Shown here: positions 37,419 through 46,416 of the stretch, one piece after another | Layout of the letters: each line of letters opens with the position of its first letter | Numbering within the stretch: position 1 is the stretch's first letter | Origin: Dyella sp. C11 | GTDB lineage: Bacteria > Pseudomonadota > Gammaproteobacteria > Xanthomonadales > Rhodanobacteraceae | Reading direction: 5' to 3' | NCBI RefSeq assembly: GCF_003121485.1 | Contig: NZ_QAVX01000011.1 | Coordinates: 1 to 64,000, forward strand | Length of the DNA stretch: 64,000 bases | The notes under the pieces: model-generated | Told to the model about the DNA's origin: nothing | Seen by the model: the letters and a program-made list of their open reading frames with translations, nothing else | The model's database searches: none | Made by a program: the position numbers and the translations under genes

Positions 37419-38978
37419 TTACTTGGTGGAACCGTACAGTGCCGCCGCATCCGACTTGAACGACTCGGCGCTGCCCGGACGGCTGTAGAACATGTGGCCG
37501 CCCGGATACACCGAGAGCTTCACGCGCTGTGCCTGGCCGAACGTCGGCATCTGGTCGATGATCAGGCGCGAGGTGAAGAACGGGCACGACAGGTCGTTGT
37601 AACCGTGCACGATCAGCACCTTCATGTTCGGATCGTTGCCGATCGCCTTGCGCAGGTCAGCCACCGGCTTGTCATCGGCGTTGCCACGATCCCAGGCCTT
37701 GTTGACGGCGTAGGACAGCGCTTCGTAATGCGCATCCGTCTTCCAGCCCACTTCACGCGTCACGAAATCCACCATGGCGCTGGTGGTCGGTGCGAGCAGC
37801 GCTTCGAGGATCGGGTCGCCGGACTGGCGATCGGCCGAGCCAGGGAACGGATCGAACGCGGTGACGTTGGAGTCGTAAACGCTGCCGATCTTCTTCTCGT
37901 TGCGATGCACTTCGCGCAGGAAGGTGCCGATGTCGACACGACCATCCACGCGCGACACCACCGCCGGATCGAGGCCGGTGTACGCGGAAACCTTCTGCAC
38001 GATGCGGCCCGTGGCACCCGGGTCGGAACGGCCTGCGAGGAAATCGGTGACGAACTGCGTGCGCACGTAGTTCTCGACATCCGTCATGGCTGCCGGCGTC
38101 AGTCTGCCCTGGCTTTCCAGGTGCGCGGCAGTCATCGACGGCAGGTTGATCATCCACGGCAACGGGGACAGCCCGTCGCCGTCGCCAATAGCGGCCGGAT
38201 CGAGATACGGCGACACCATCACCAGGCCATTCACGCCCACGCCCATGCGCGTCTGCAGTTCATAAGCGATGCGCGGCGCGCGATAGCCGCCGTAGCTTTC
38301 GCCCATCACGTACTTGGGTGCGCGCAGGCGGCCGTTCTTCACCAGCCAGTCGTACACCACGCGCGAGAGGTACTTGATGTCGGCCTCGGTGGAATAGAAA
38401 TCCTTCTTGGTCTGCTCGTCGTCTTCCAGCGAGCGCGAGAAGCCGGTGCCGACCGGATCGATGAACACCAGGTCGCTCATGTCGAGCCAGGTGTTGGGGT
38501 TGTCCTTGGTCACCGCGGCATCGGAAGGCGCATCGCCGTCCACGCCGAACTGGATGCGCTTGGGACCGATGGCGCCCATGTTGAGATACACCGACGATGC
38601 GCCGGGGCCGCCGTTGAAGGCGAACGTCACCGGGCGATGCGGATCGCTGCCCGGGACCACATAAGCGGTGTAGACGACATCGGCGATCTTCTTGCCCTTG
38701 TCGTTGCGCACGGTAATGGTGCCCACCGTGGCCTCGTAGGACACCGTGCGGCCACCGACGCGCACGCTCTGCTTGATGGTCTTGTCCGCCGGCAGCGGGG
38801 GCAGCTCGCCATCGGACTTCTTGTCGGCAGCCTCGGCCGCTGGCTTGGCATCCTTGCCTTCAGCGGCCATCGCCGCCCAGGGAGACAGCGCCACGCCCAA
38901 TGCAAACACCGCCGCACACCACGCGGCACCACGCCCCACGCGGGCGGCACGACCTCGAACAGGCAGAACAGGATTCAT
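37419..38978 (-). CDS. S10 family serine carboxypeptidase, exported
   Basis: A 519-aa secreted peptidase of the serine carboxypeptidase (S10) family. A signal peptide spans about 1-39 (ending MAAEG). NGGPGASS (122-129) provides the oxyanion hole, nucleophile Ser228 is in GESYGGYR, the aspartate region is near VHGYND, and the histidine is in YPGGHMFYS near the C-terminus. It probably trims C-terminal residues from peptides in the periplasm or outside. The ATG at 38978 starts the signal peptide and is preceded by a GAGAG stretch. Confidence 0.9.
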   Translation of the reverse strand: MNPVLPVRGRAARVGRGAAWCAAVFALGVALSPWAAMAAEGKDAKPAAEAADKKSDGELPPLPADKTIKQSVRVGGRTVSYEATVGTITVRNDKGKKIADVVYTAYVVPGSDPHRPVTFAFNGGPGASSVYLNMGAIGPKRIQFGVDGDAPSDAAVTKDNPNTWLDMSDLVFIDPVGTGFSRSLEDDEQTKKDFYSTEADIKYLSRVVYDWLVKNGRLRAPKYVMGESYGGYRAPRIAYELQTRMGVGVNGLVMVSPYLDPAAIGDGDGLSPLPWMINLPSMTAAHLESQGRLTPAAMTDVENYVRTQFVTDFLAGRSDPGATGRIVQKVSAYTGLDPAVVSRVDGRVDIGTFLREVHRNEKKIGSVYDSNVTAFDPFPGSADRQSGDPILEALLAPTTSAMVDFVTREVGWKTDAHYEALSYAVNKAWDRGNADDKPVADLRKAIGNDPNMKVLIVHGYNDLSCPFFTSRLIIDQMPTFGQAQRVKLSVYPGGHMFYSRPGSAESFKSDAAALYGSTK

Positions 38979-39120
38979 CGACACTCTCACGCAAAGATCC
39001 ACGGGAATCGGCCCACGGCAACGCGCGGGCGAAACGGCATAGATGAGGCAAGCGGCGAAACGCCACCAGTGCCGTAAGACAGGGGCAGGACCTTGCGACC
39101 GCCCCGGCAAACGCCCCGCG

Positions 39121-39825
39121 TCACGCCACCGGCGTGGCCACGACGTCGCCCTTGGGCCGCGCACCCATGATCACCAGCCACAGCACGAAGGCGACTTCGC
39201 CCAGCTGCAACGGAAAGGCCAGCTTGTCGATGATGTCTTCATAGGCTGGAAACACCACGCCTGACACGCACAGCGCCAGGTAGGCCAGACCATTGAGGAT
39301 CAACCAGTAGCCCAGGAAACGCGGCAGGAAGCGCGAACGAATCACCAGCAGCGCCAGCGGAAACAGCCACAGGCCCCAGAACATTTCCGCGCAGGAAATC
39401 ATTTCCCCGTGCAGGCGCAGGAACAGCGCCGCCAATGCGTTTCGCTGGGCCGGCTCAAAAGAAGCAAACAGATCGTTGCCCTGCACGACAAGAAGCGCCG
39501 CGGCGTCGTTGAGCACGTTGAAGAAATACAGTGGCGTATCCATGAAACCGAGCACGAACATCAGTGCCGCCAGTTTCTTGTCCACCCCCTTGAACAGGTG
39601 ATAGAGGGTAAAGGTGAGGAACAGGCTGATCACGCCCGTGACCAGGTCACCGAACATGCCGAAGCGGAACAGCAGTTCGTGCGTCGCGATGTTGCCTACC
39701 GTCGCCGCGGGATCGCCATGGACGAAAAGCTTGCCGGGGATATAGATGAGTCGAAATGGCGCAACCAAAGTCAGCGCCAGATAGATCAAGCCTGCGATAC
39801 GTGCATCCCGCTTGAGCGATGACAT
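39121..39825 (-). CDS. DUF4386 family membrane protein
   Basis: A 234-aa protein with about six hydrophobic helices. The pattern (AGLIYLALTLVAPF near the N-terminus, an LFVHGDPAATVGNI loop, and the later LHGEMISCAEMFWGLWLFPLALLV) fits DUF4386, whose function is unknown. The ATG at 39825 is preferred because GGAGG lies 8 nt upstream; an ATG at 39831 is too close to it. It lies between the S10 peptidase and the propeller kinase on the same strand. Confidence 0.8.
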   Translation of the reverse strand: MSSLKRDARIAGLIYLALTLVAPFRLIYIPGKLFVHGDPAATVGNIATHELLFRFGMFGDLVTGVISLFLTFTLYHLFKGVDKKLAALMFVLGFMDTPLYFFNVLNDAAALLVVQGNDLFASFEPAQRNALAALFLRLHGEMISCAEMFWGLWLFPLALLVIRSRFLPRFLGYWLILNGLAYLALCVSGVVFPAYEDIIDKLAFPLQLGEVAFVLWLVIMGARPKGDVVATPVA

Positions 39826-39939
39826 GGCCATTCCCTCCGGTACGCAACGAGTGTGTCACCCCATCGACAACCCGCCTACTGTCACCCGCCCACGACCTTT
39901 CCCGCAAGAATGACCTTTGGGTCACACCGCCTGCGGGCG

Positions 39940-42930
39940 TCAATGCATCGCGCCGCGAGCGCCTCGCGCCTTGCGCCGCGGCCGCCACCGCGCCAGATGA
40001 CGTGGCACGACCAGGCGCACACGCGTACCACCTTCGGCCGGGCATACGTGCATCAGGTGCGCACCGATGCGCGCTGCTCGCTCGCGCATTCCCGCCATGC
40101 CCCAGTGCCCGGCGCGGCCACCGGCAGCCAGTACGTCCTCGTCGATGCCACGGCCGTTGTCGCGCACCACGACTTCCAGGCTGCGCCGCCAGTGGCGGAT
40201 ATGCACCCGCACTTCGCTGCCCTCGGCGTGCACGAAGGCGTTGCGCAACGCCTCGCGTCCAATCTCGATGACTTCGCGCATGATGTCCGCGTGCACGGGC
40301 AGTGGCTTCCCTTCCTCGTCGAGGAAGAACATGGCGGGAAAGGTGAATGCGTAGTCATTGCCTGCAATACGCAACGCGTCGGCAAGATCGGCAGGTGGTG
40401 CATCGTGCTGGCGCAGCGTGACGATACGATCGCGGCCGTCCATGATCATCTCGCGCGCATGCGCCGTGGCCGTGCGCATTTCCTGGCGGCGATGCGGCGG
40501 CAGCGACTCATCGCCCGACCACACCTGCAAGCGCAGCAAGAGGCCCTGCACACTCTGCAGAAGCGTGTCATGCAGCTCGCGCGCGATGCGCTCGCGTTCC
40601 CCGTGCAGCGCCTCCAGCCTGACACGCAGGGTTTCCTGCGCGCTACGCATCCGCGCCAGATACGCCAGCCACATCATCACGAGTATCAGGAGCACGCAGA
40701 CGATCCTGAAGGCGGTGGTCTGGTACCAGGCTGGCAGGATGGCAAACGCAAACTGCGCGTCGCCCTTGCTCACCACGCCGTCTTCATTGATCGCCCGAAC
40801 AAGGAATCGATAGCTGCCCGGTTCCAGGTTGGTATAGAACGCCGTGCGGCGACGGCCGGCATCCTGCCAATCATCGTCCACGCCTTCCAGGCGATAAAAG
40901 AAACGCGTGCGCTGGGCATTGGTCAGCGATGCCGCCGAGTATCGAAACTCCACGCGGCGCGTCAACGCCGGCAATTGCACGACGCCGCGTGCCGCATGAT
41001 GAAAATCGCCACTGGCGATGTCGTCGATCACCACGGTGGGCGGCGTGGTATTTCGCATGATCTTCTGCGGGTCCAGCCACGCGACCGACGAGGTGGTGGT
41101 GAACCACAGTTTTCCATCGGCCCCCTCCACCAGCGACGGCAGCGGGCGCATGAGATCGGGCGAGCCAATGCGCCCATCGTCATGGCCGAAATACTGGAAA
41201 GGCACTGCCCGCGTCGCGCCCGCACGTGCCACGGCCATGTCCGCAGCCGCGATGCGATAGGCGCCATCCAGGCCACTGAGCCAGAGGTCGCCACTGGCGG
41301 TCTCCACGATGCCCGTGATGCCGCGAAAATGCTCGCCACCCTCGCCACTCCAGGTGACGAAGCGGCCACCCTCAAGGCCTTGCACGCCGTCATCGCCACC
41401 GACCCATACATGACCACCGCGCATGCCCAGTGCCATCGGATTGCCCACGGACAGGCCCTGGGCTGACCCGAATCGGGTCATGCCATGGGAGTCGACTTTC
41501 AGCAGCACATTGTGTGGATAGGCAAACCACAGGCTGCCCTGCCCGTCATTGAGCATGCGCGTAGGCGGACCCACGGGGAACGCGTTGCCTGTTTCCTTGC
41601 TCCAGTCGCCATCCTTCCATCGATACAGACCGAACGCCGATGCCGACACCCAAAGCGTCCCCTCATCGTCAAACGCCAAGGACTGGAAACGCGTCCCCAC
41701 GCTCTTGAGGTCCTCAGGCAAGGGGATGGACTCAACGCGGCCGTGGCGATACACCGATAGCCCGCGAATGCCGGCCATCCACACGCCACCATCGCGATCC
41801 CGCGTCATCGTGGTGACGGTGTCCGGCAGACCGACAAGCGTGTCGAGGGCGTGCCCATCCGTGCTCACGGGCGGAAACCAGAATCGGGTAATGACGACGC
41901 GATTGCCCTCGCCGCGCTCAACCGCCGGTGACTGCAGCACCTCGGAGAACGTCACGGGGCGCAACTTGGACGCCCGGAACTGGTCGACACCGCCATCCGT
42001 CAGTGCCCACACGTTGCCGGAACGATCCTCGAAGAACTCATGCACCCGGTTGGACGTAAGGCCGTCCACCTGGGAAAACCGCTCGGTGATGCGATGGGTC
42101 TGCCCATTCGCGTCTTTCAACCAGCGATGCCGCTCGAAGCCCTTGTCGGTGCCCAGCCAGAACGCGCCGGAGGAATCCACAAAGCCATTGCCATCCGTAT
42201 CGGCGTGGTAGCTGCGCACCGGTTGCCCCAGTCGCTCGCGCCCCTGCTGCAAGGCCTGATCGTGGTCCATCCGCTGAAAACGCGTTGTGCCCGGGTCCAG
42301 GTGCCACGCACCCGCGACGTCGAGAATCCACAGCACGCCCTGGTTCAACATCATGCTTTCGGGCTGATGGCCACCGTATCCTTCGGCCTCGCCCACGGGT
42401 TGCCAGCGCCCATCCACCAGGCGCGCCACGCCCGAGGTCGTGGCGATCCACAGACGGCCGTCGGGCGCGCGAAGAATCGAGAACAGCGACCCGTCGGGAA
42501 TGCCCTCGCCTGCCTCGATGGTGTTGACGGCATCGCCCTGCACATGGCTCAGGCCGCCCAATCGATAACCCACCCACAGGCCATCCTGTGCATCGCTGTA
42601 CAGCGCGAGTATCTGCCGCTGCGGAAGCCGTCCTGCATACGGCGCTTCGAAATGCGCACCGTCGAAGCGCAACAGTCCGGACGAACCGCCGAGCCACAGG
42701 AAGCCGTCGGGTGATTCGGCCGCCGTGCCGATGGCGCCCACGGATGTTTCGGCCTCGGGGTAAGCGGTGTGATGCAGCTCGCTGAGCGGCCGATCCAGCG
42801 GGCTGTCCGCCCGCCGCTCCATCACTTCGAATTCTTGCGCGTGCGCGCTGGCCATGGCGCCCAATGCAAGCAGCACGAGGGCACACCATCGCCAGCCAAA
42901 CTTTGCCATGCGCGAAGTTCGATCAACCAT
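39940..42930 (-). CDS. Propeller-sensor histidine kinase (NarL/LytS-type partner)
   Basis: A 996-aa hybrid-architecture sensor kinase. A signal peptide (cleavage after about residue 31, ASAHAQ) precedes a long periplasmic two-component-regulator beta-propeller (repeats such as FLWLGGSSGLLRFDG, LWVGYRLGGL, LWIATTSGVARL), then a Y_Y_Y domain, one transmembrane helix (about 755-775), HisKA_3 (phosphoacceptor His in RELHDTLLQS) and a HATPase_c domain (NGRGID, GMRERA). Starts at 42930 and 42909 are both possible, without clear ribosome-binding sites. It is divergent from a NarL-type regulator gene, its likely partner. Confidence 0.9.
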   Translation of the reverse strand: MVDRTSRMAKFGWRWCALVLLALGAMASAHAQEFEVMERRADSPLDRPLSELHHTAYPEAETSVGAIGTAAESPDGFLWLGGSSGLLRFDGAHFEAPYAGRLPQRQILALYSDAQDGLWVGYRLGGLSHVQGDAVNTIEAGEGIPDGSLFSILRAPDGRLWIATTSGVARLVDGRWQPVGEAEGYGGHQPESMMLNQGVLWILDVAGAWHLDPGTTRFQRMDHDQALQQGRERLGQPVRSYHADTDGNGFVDSSGAFWLGTDKGFERHRWLKDANGQTHRITERFSQVDGLTSNRVHEFFEDRSGNVWALTDGGVDQFRASKLRPVTFSEVLQSPAVERGEGNRVVITRFWFPPVSTDGHALDTLVGLPDTVTTMTRDRDGGVWMAGIRGLSVYRHGRVESIPLPEDLKSVGTRFQSLAFDDEGTLWVSASAFGLYRWKDGDWSKETGNAFPVGPPTRMLNDGQGSLWFAYPHNVLLKVDSHGMTRFGSAQGLSVGNPMALGMRGGHVWVGGDDGVQGLEGGRFVTWSGEGGEHFRGITGIVETASGDLWLSGLDGAYRIAAADMAVARAGATRAVPFQYFGHDDGRIGSPDLMRPLPSLVEGADGKLWFTTTSSVAWLDPQKIMRNTTPPTVVIDDIASGDFHHAARGVVQLPALTRRVEFRYSAASLTNAQRTRFFYRLEGVDDDWQDAGRRRTAFYTNLEPGSYRFLVRAINEDGVVSKGDAQFAFAILPAWYQTTAFRIVCVLLILVMMWLAYLARMRSAQETLRVRLEALHGERERIARELHDTLLQSVQGLLLRLQVWSGDESLPPHRRQEMRTATAHAREMIMDGRDRIVTLRQHDAPPADLADALRIAGNDYAFTFPAMFFLDEEGKPLPVHADIMREVIEIGREALRNAFVHAEGSEVRVHIRHWRRSLEVVVRDNGRGIDEDVLAAGGRAGHWGMAGMRERAARIGAHLMHVCPAEGGTRVRLVVPRHLARWRPRRKARGARGAMH

Positions 42931-43112
42931 CAACGGAAAGGCAGTGACACGGAAGGAAACGACGCTTCGCGCAGGGCAGCGTCAACGAATCAGGTGGAAA
43001 CATACCGCAGCATTCCTGCCTGAGCTTACACTTTAGGGTATTGCGGCGGCGCTTCAACGCCTCCCTTAGTCGTAACCACGCCAGCCCATGCATCGGCCGG
43101 CTTTGCCAGCCC

Positions 43113-43760
43113 ATGAGGAAGACCACGTTGCCCAGCACAGACGACACCATCAGGGTCCTGGTGGTCGACGATCACCCTTTGATGCGCGACGGACTTTGCG
43201 CGGCCATCGATAGCGAACAGGGCATGTCAGTGATCGGAGAGGCCGCCGAGGGCACCGAGGCCGTGGCACGGTATCGCCAGCATCACCCCGACGTCACCCT
43301 GCTCGACCTGCAGATGCCCCGCATGGATGGCCTGCAGGCGATCACCGCGATCCGCGATGAATTTCCAGGCGCGTGCATCGTGGTGCTGACCACGTATCCA
43401 GGCGATGCCCGTGTCACGCGGGCGCTTACGCTGGGCGCGACTTCCTACCTGCTGAAGACCGCCGGCCGCGCGGACATCCTGCGCGCCATCCGCAGCGCCA
43501 CGGTGGGACGGCATGTCATTGCGCCCGAGGTGGCCGCCGACGTGGCTTCCTACCGCGGCAGCGAGGCGTTGACCGTCCGCGAATTGAGCGTGTTGCGCCT
43601 GGTGGCCGAGGGCAAGAGCAACCGCACCATCGCCGGCATGCTCAACATTTCCGAGGACACGGTGAAGGCGCGCATGAAGAACATCCTCGCCAAGCTGGAT
43701 GCCTCGGATCGAACACATGCAGTGACCACCGCCGTGCAACGAGGCTTCCTGGACATCTGA
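43113..43760 (+). CDS. NarL/FixJ-type response regulator
   Basis: A 215-aa regulator: receiver domain with acidic pocket D19-D20, phosphorylation site Asp65 (LLDLQMPRMDG), the TT switch region and LLKTA lysine, then a LuxR-type helix-turn-helix (LTVRELSVLRLVAEGKSNRTIAGML, about 148-172). It most likely receives phosphate from the divergent propeller kinase, since HisKA_3 kinases pair with this class. Its TGA abuts the TCA (reverse stop) of the converging AraC gene with no bases between. Confidence 0.9.
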   Translation: MRKTTLPSTDDTIRVLVVDDHPLMRDGLCAAIDSEQGMSVIGEAAEGTEAVARYRQHHPDVTLLDLQMPRMDGLQAITAIRDEFPGACIVVLTTYPGDARVTRALTLGATSYLLKTAGRADILRAIRSATVGRHVIAPEVAADVASYRGSEALTVRELSVLRLVAEGKSNRTIAGMLNISEDTVKARMKNILAKLDASDRTHAVTTAVQRGFLDI

Positions 43761-44720
43761 TCACGCCTCGGCGCGCACCGGGCTCGCGCCGATCATTGGG
43801 CGGGAACGTCGTCCCTGGCGAGCGTTCCGCCAGGCACCCGGACTCACGCCGGTCTTGCGGGCAAATATGCGCGTGAAATGGCTCTGGTCGGCAAAGCCGG
43901 TCGCAATGGCGATGTCGGCCAGGGGCGTGCCGGGGTCACGCATCAGCTCAATGGCGCGATCGACTCGCTGTGCGAGCAGCCATTGATGGGGTGACACGCC
44001 TGCGCTCTTCTTGAAAGCGCGAACAAAAGCGCTGGTGGACAGACGGCATTCTGCGGCAAGTGCCGCCAACGACGTGCCTTCCACCAGATGCCGTTTCATC
44101 AGCTCCGTCGCGCAGCGGTATTGCCAGGGCGCCAATCCACCCCGCTCGATCCGCTCCACTTCGCGGCGACCGCCATAGGTTGCCGCTACATGACTACACA
44201 ACGCATGCAGCACATGATTCACGAAACGCTGCCCGTACTCGCCATGCCCATTCATCAGTGGTAGCAGGACCTGCCCGAGGCTGGCGATGATGGCATCGTC
44301 GATGGGTACATCGTGGCCAAGGCGCCGCTCGTCCCACGCGACATGCGCGTCACCGCAGGCTTCCGCCAGTGCGGCGCGGGGCACATAGAACGCCAGCACG
44401 TGCATGGGCTCGCCCACGTAAGCGATAGGGTTGCGCGTAAGGTCCAGCACCACCGTGCCATGGCAGGGCGGTGGATTCATCGCCACCGGCACGCCGTCCT
44501 GCCACAACTCGAAGCCCGAAAGCTCGCGCAGATGCAGGCAAACCAGGTAGGCATCGTCATGGCCGATGGGTGCAGTGAGCCCACAGCCTTGCTCAAGCCG
44601 CAGCTCTGTCACGGCCAGCACATGGCCATTGCGCGTTTCAGTGATGAGTGCGGGTGGCCGGCGCAGATGAAACGATCTCCCTAGTCGTTCACCGCAGGCG
44701 CGCAACGGCATGGCTGTCAT
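43761..44720 (-). CDS. AraC family transcriptional regulator
   Basis: A 319-aa regulator with a variable N-terminal sensor domain and a C-terminal AraC double helix-turn-helix (about 215-310): SLAALAAECRLSTSAFVRAFKKSAGVSPHQWL, then PLADIAIATGFADQSHFTRIFARKTGVSPGAWR. The ATG at 44720 has GGAG 6 nt upstream. Two perfect palindromes lie 95-155 nt upstream, possible autoregulatory sites. The effector is unknown. Downstream end is immediately adjacent to the NarL-type regulator's stop. Confidence 0.88.
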   Translation of the reverse strand: MTAMPLRACGERLGRSFHLRRPPALITETRNGHVLAVTELRLEQGCGLTAPIGHDDAYLVCLHLRELSGFELWQDGVPVAMNPPPCHGTVVLDLTRNPIAYVGEPMHVLAFYVPRAALAEACGDAHVAWDERRLGHDVPIDDAIIASLGQVLLPLMNGHGEYGQRFVNHVLHALCSHVAATYGGRREVERIERGGLAPWQYRCATELMKRHLVEGTSLAALAAECRLSTSAFVRAFKKSAGVSPHQWLLAQRVDRAIELMRDPGTPLADIAIATGFADQSHFTRIFARKTGVSPGAWRNARQGRRSRPMIGASPVRAEA

Positions 44721-44813
44721 GGCGAGCTCCGTTCGGTGCCCCATGGGTGAGGCGCATGGATATGCTATGAGTCCAACGCGCTCGCCAATGCCCCCGTTCG
44801 GGTAGTTATTTAT

Positions 44814-44874
44814 CACGCATGCGTGTGATCGATGCGAGCGCATTGCGCGGCAGCCTGTTGCATGCATGCAACAG
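44814..44874. promoter_or_regulatory. Pair of perfect palindromes upstream of the AraC gene
   Basis: CACGCATGCGTG (12 bp, 44814-44825) and a 20-bp perfect palindrome at 44855-44874 (arms CTGTTGCATG/CATGCAACAG) are centred 45 bp apart, a little over four helical turns. They lie between the Sel1-protein stop (44900) and the AraC start (44720). Both share GCATGC cores. They look like dimeric-protein binding sites; the larger could also form a hairpin ending the Sel1-gene transcript. Confidence 0.5.
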
Positions 44875-44899
44875 ATGCACCGCAACCGGCCATGCCACC

Positions 44900-45667
44900 T
44901 CAGTGATTCGTTGTGCCTTGCTGCTGCAGGTCGCCTACGGTGACCGTGCCCATCCACGTGGCATCGCGCACGTCGAAGTATTGCTTCGGGTCCCAGCGCC
45001 AACTGACGAAGAGATTGTCGCAACCCGTGATGGGTGCGCCATCGATCGACCTGGCACCGCAGGGCGGCATGGCATTTGCGCCCATGCGGCCCAGCACATT
45101 GGCACCCGCACTTGCGACAAATTGCGCGTACGTCAACGATCCGGTGTAGCTGCTGCCGTAGCCGACCAGCGAACCCGTCATCGTCGTGCGGGTCTGGCGG
45201 AGTTCGCGCTCCAGCCTCCGCTTTGCCACCTCATCGCCGTACTCGGAGGACAACTGTGCGAGCACTTCGGATGCCTGCGCGCGTTGCCCGGCGTCAAGCT
45301 GCTTCCCGACAGCATCGCGGGTAGCCACGTAGCGTGGATAGTTTCGCTCGGCGGCCAGCGACAACCATGCGTAGGCCATGACGGGATTCTTTTCCACGCC
45401 TTCGCCGTTGAGATACATCAACCCGATGCTCAACTGAGAAAGCTTGTCGGCATAACGCGCACCCATGTCGAAATACTTCATGGCCTTCGCGTAGTCGCCG
45501 CTGGCGTAGTACCGCATGCCGACGAACTCGCCAAACTCATCCGGATGTCCCCACGTGGACGTCCGCGCCATGGCGGCCAACACTTCGTGTGATGCGGGAT
45601 CGTCCATGGTTGCCGCCGACACGGCACACGATGCCAGCAACAGCGCGCCCATGACCATCGTCTTCAT
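44900..45667 (-). CDS. Sel1-repeat (TPR-like) exported protein
   Basis: A 255-aa protein with a signal peptide (about 1-18, ending VSAAT). One or two Sel1-type repeats are visible in the first half (YYASGDYAKAMKYFDMGARY; LSIGLMYLNGEGVEKNPVMAYAWLSLAAE). A charged helix and a Gly/Ser-rich C-terminal part with paired cysteines follow. Sel1 repeats usually mediate protein contacts. The ATG at 45667 has GAGGGG 7 nt upstream. It is on the same strand as the AraC gene. Partners are unknown. Confidence 0.8.
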   Translation of the reverse strand: MKTMVMGALLLASCAVSAATMDDPASHEVLAAMARTSTWGHPDEFGEFVGMRYYASGDYAKAMKYFDMGARYADKLSQLSIGLMYLNGEGVEKNPVMAYAWLSLAAERNYPRYVATRDAVGKQLDAGQRAQASEVLAQLSSEYGDEVAKRRLERELRQTRTTMTGSLVGYGSSYTGSLTYAQFVASAGANVLGRMGANAMPPCGARSIDGAPITGCDNLFVSWRWDPKQYFDVRDATWMGTVTVGDLQQQGTTNH

Positions 45668-45741
45668 GACGAACCCCTCGCGTAGAAACGTCATTGAAGA
45701 TCCGCGGCCATTCACGGAACGTGAAAAGCCACGCATGTGCA

Positions 45742-46335
45742 TCAGGCCACTTCCTGCCACTGGTAGTAGCGCCGGTGCGCCATGCCCAGCAGATCGCGAT
45801 CTTCCGGCGTGTCGCCGTAGGCGTAGATCACCGGGTATGCCGCCACGTCGTACTCGGCGCGCACCCGACGCGATTTCTCCGCGCTCACGCATTGCGCACC
45901 ACGATAGCGACCGGTAAGCGTTCCATGCCGCACTTCGAGGCGCGAACAGACCAGCTCCAGCGCGTGCTGCCCGCACCAGTGGGACAGATAGACGTCCAGC
46001 GCACCGGAGACCACCACCACGCGGTCGCCCTGCGCCTTGTGCCATTGAATGCGCTCTAGCGCCTCCGGCCGAACGACGCCGGGGAGCACCTCACGCGCGA
46101 ACGCGGCACCTCGATCAAGCGCATGAGCCTCCGAAACGCCACGGAGGCCGACGTGGACTGCGCAACGACGCATGAGGTTGGGCGCCACCCATCCCAGCTT
46201 GTAGCCGGCCACCATGGGCGCGAGCAAGGCGCCACCCAGGGCTAGGCGCCGCGGCGAGGCGGCGAATTCAATGAAAGGACGGAACATCTCCCGGGTGGTG
46301 ATGGTTCCATCGAAATCGAACAACGCGAGATTCAT
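45742..46335 (-). CDS. HAD-IB family phosphatase
   Basis: A 197-aa haloacid dehalogenase-superfamily hydrolase, subclass IB (SerB/CicA-like). The nucleophile Asp7 and Asp9 are in DFDGT; motif II is VVVSGA; motif III/IV includes GDTPEDRDLL. The helical cap sits between motifs I and II. Likely substrates are small phosphomonoesters; the protein is close in size to CicA/PGP-type members. The ATG at 46335 has AGGGA 6 nt upstream. Confidence 0.87.
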   Translation of the reverse strand: MNLALFDFDGTITTREMFRPFIEFAASPRRLALGGALLAPMVAGYKLGWVAPNLMRRCAVHVGLRGVSEAHALDRGAAFAREVLPGVVRPEALERIQWHKAQGDRVVVVSGALDVYLSHWCGQHALELVCSRLEVRHGTLTGRYRGAQCVSAEKSRRVRAEYDVAAYPVIYAYGDTPEDRDLLGMAHRRYYQWQEVA

Positions 46336-46416
46336 GGCGGTCCCTGGCCCATCGCTTGCGCAGACATTCCTGTGGCCGCGCATCCTCGGAAGGTGCGCGA
46401 CAAGCGTCAAGTGCCG

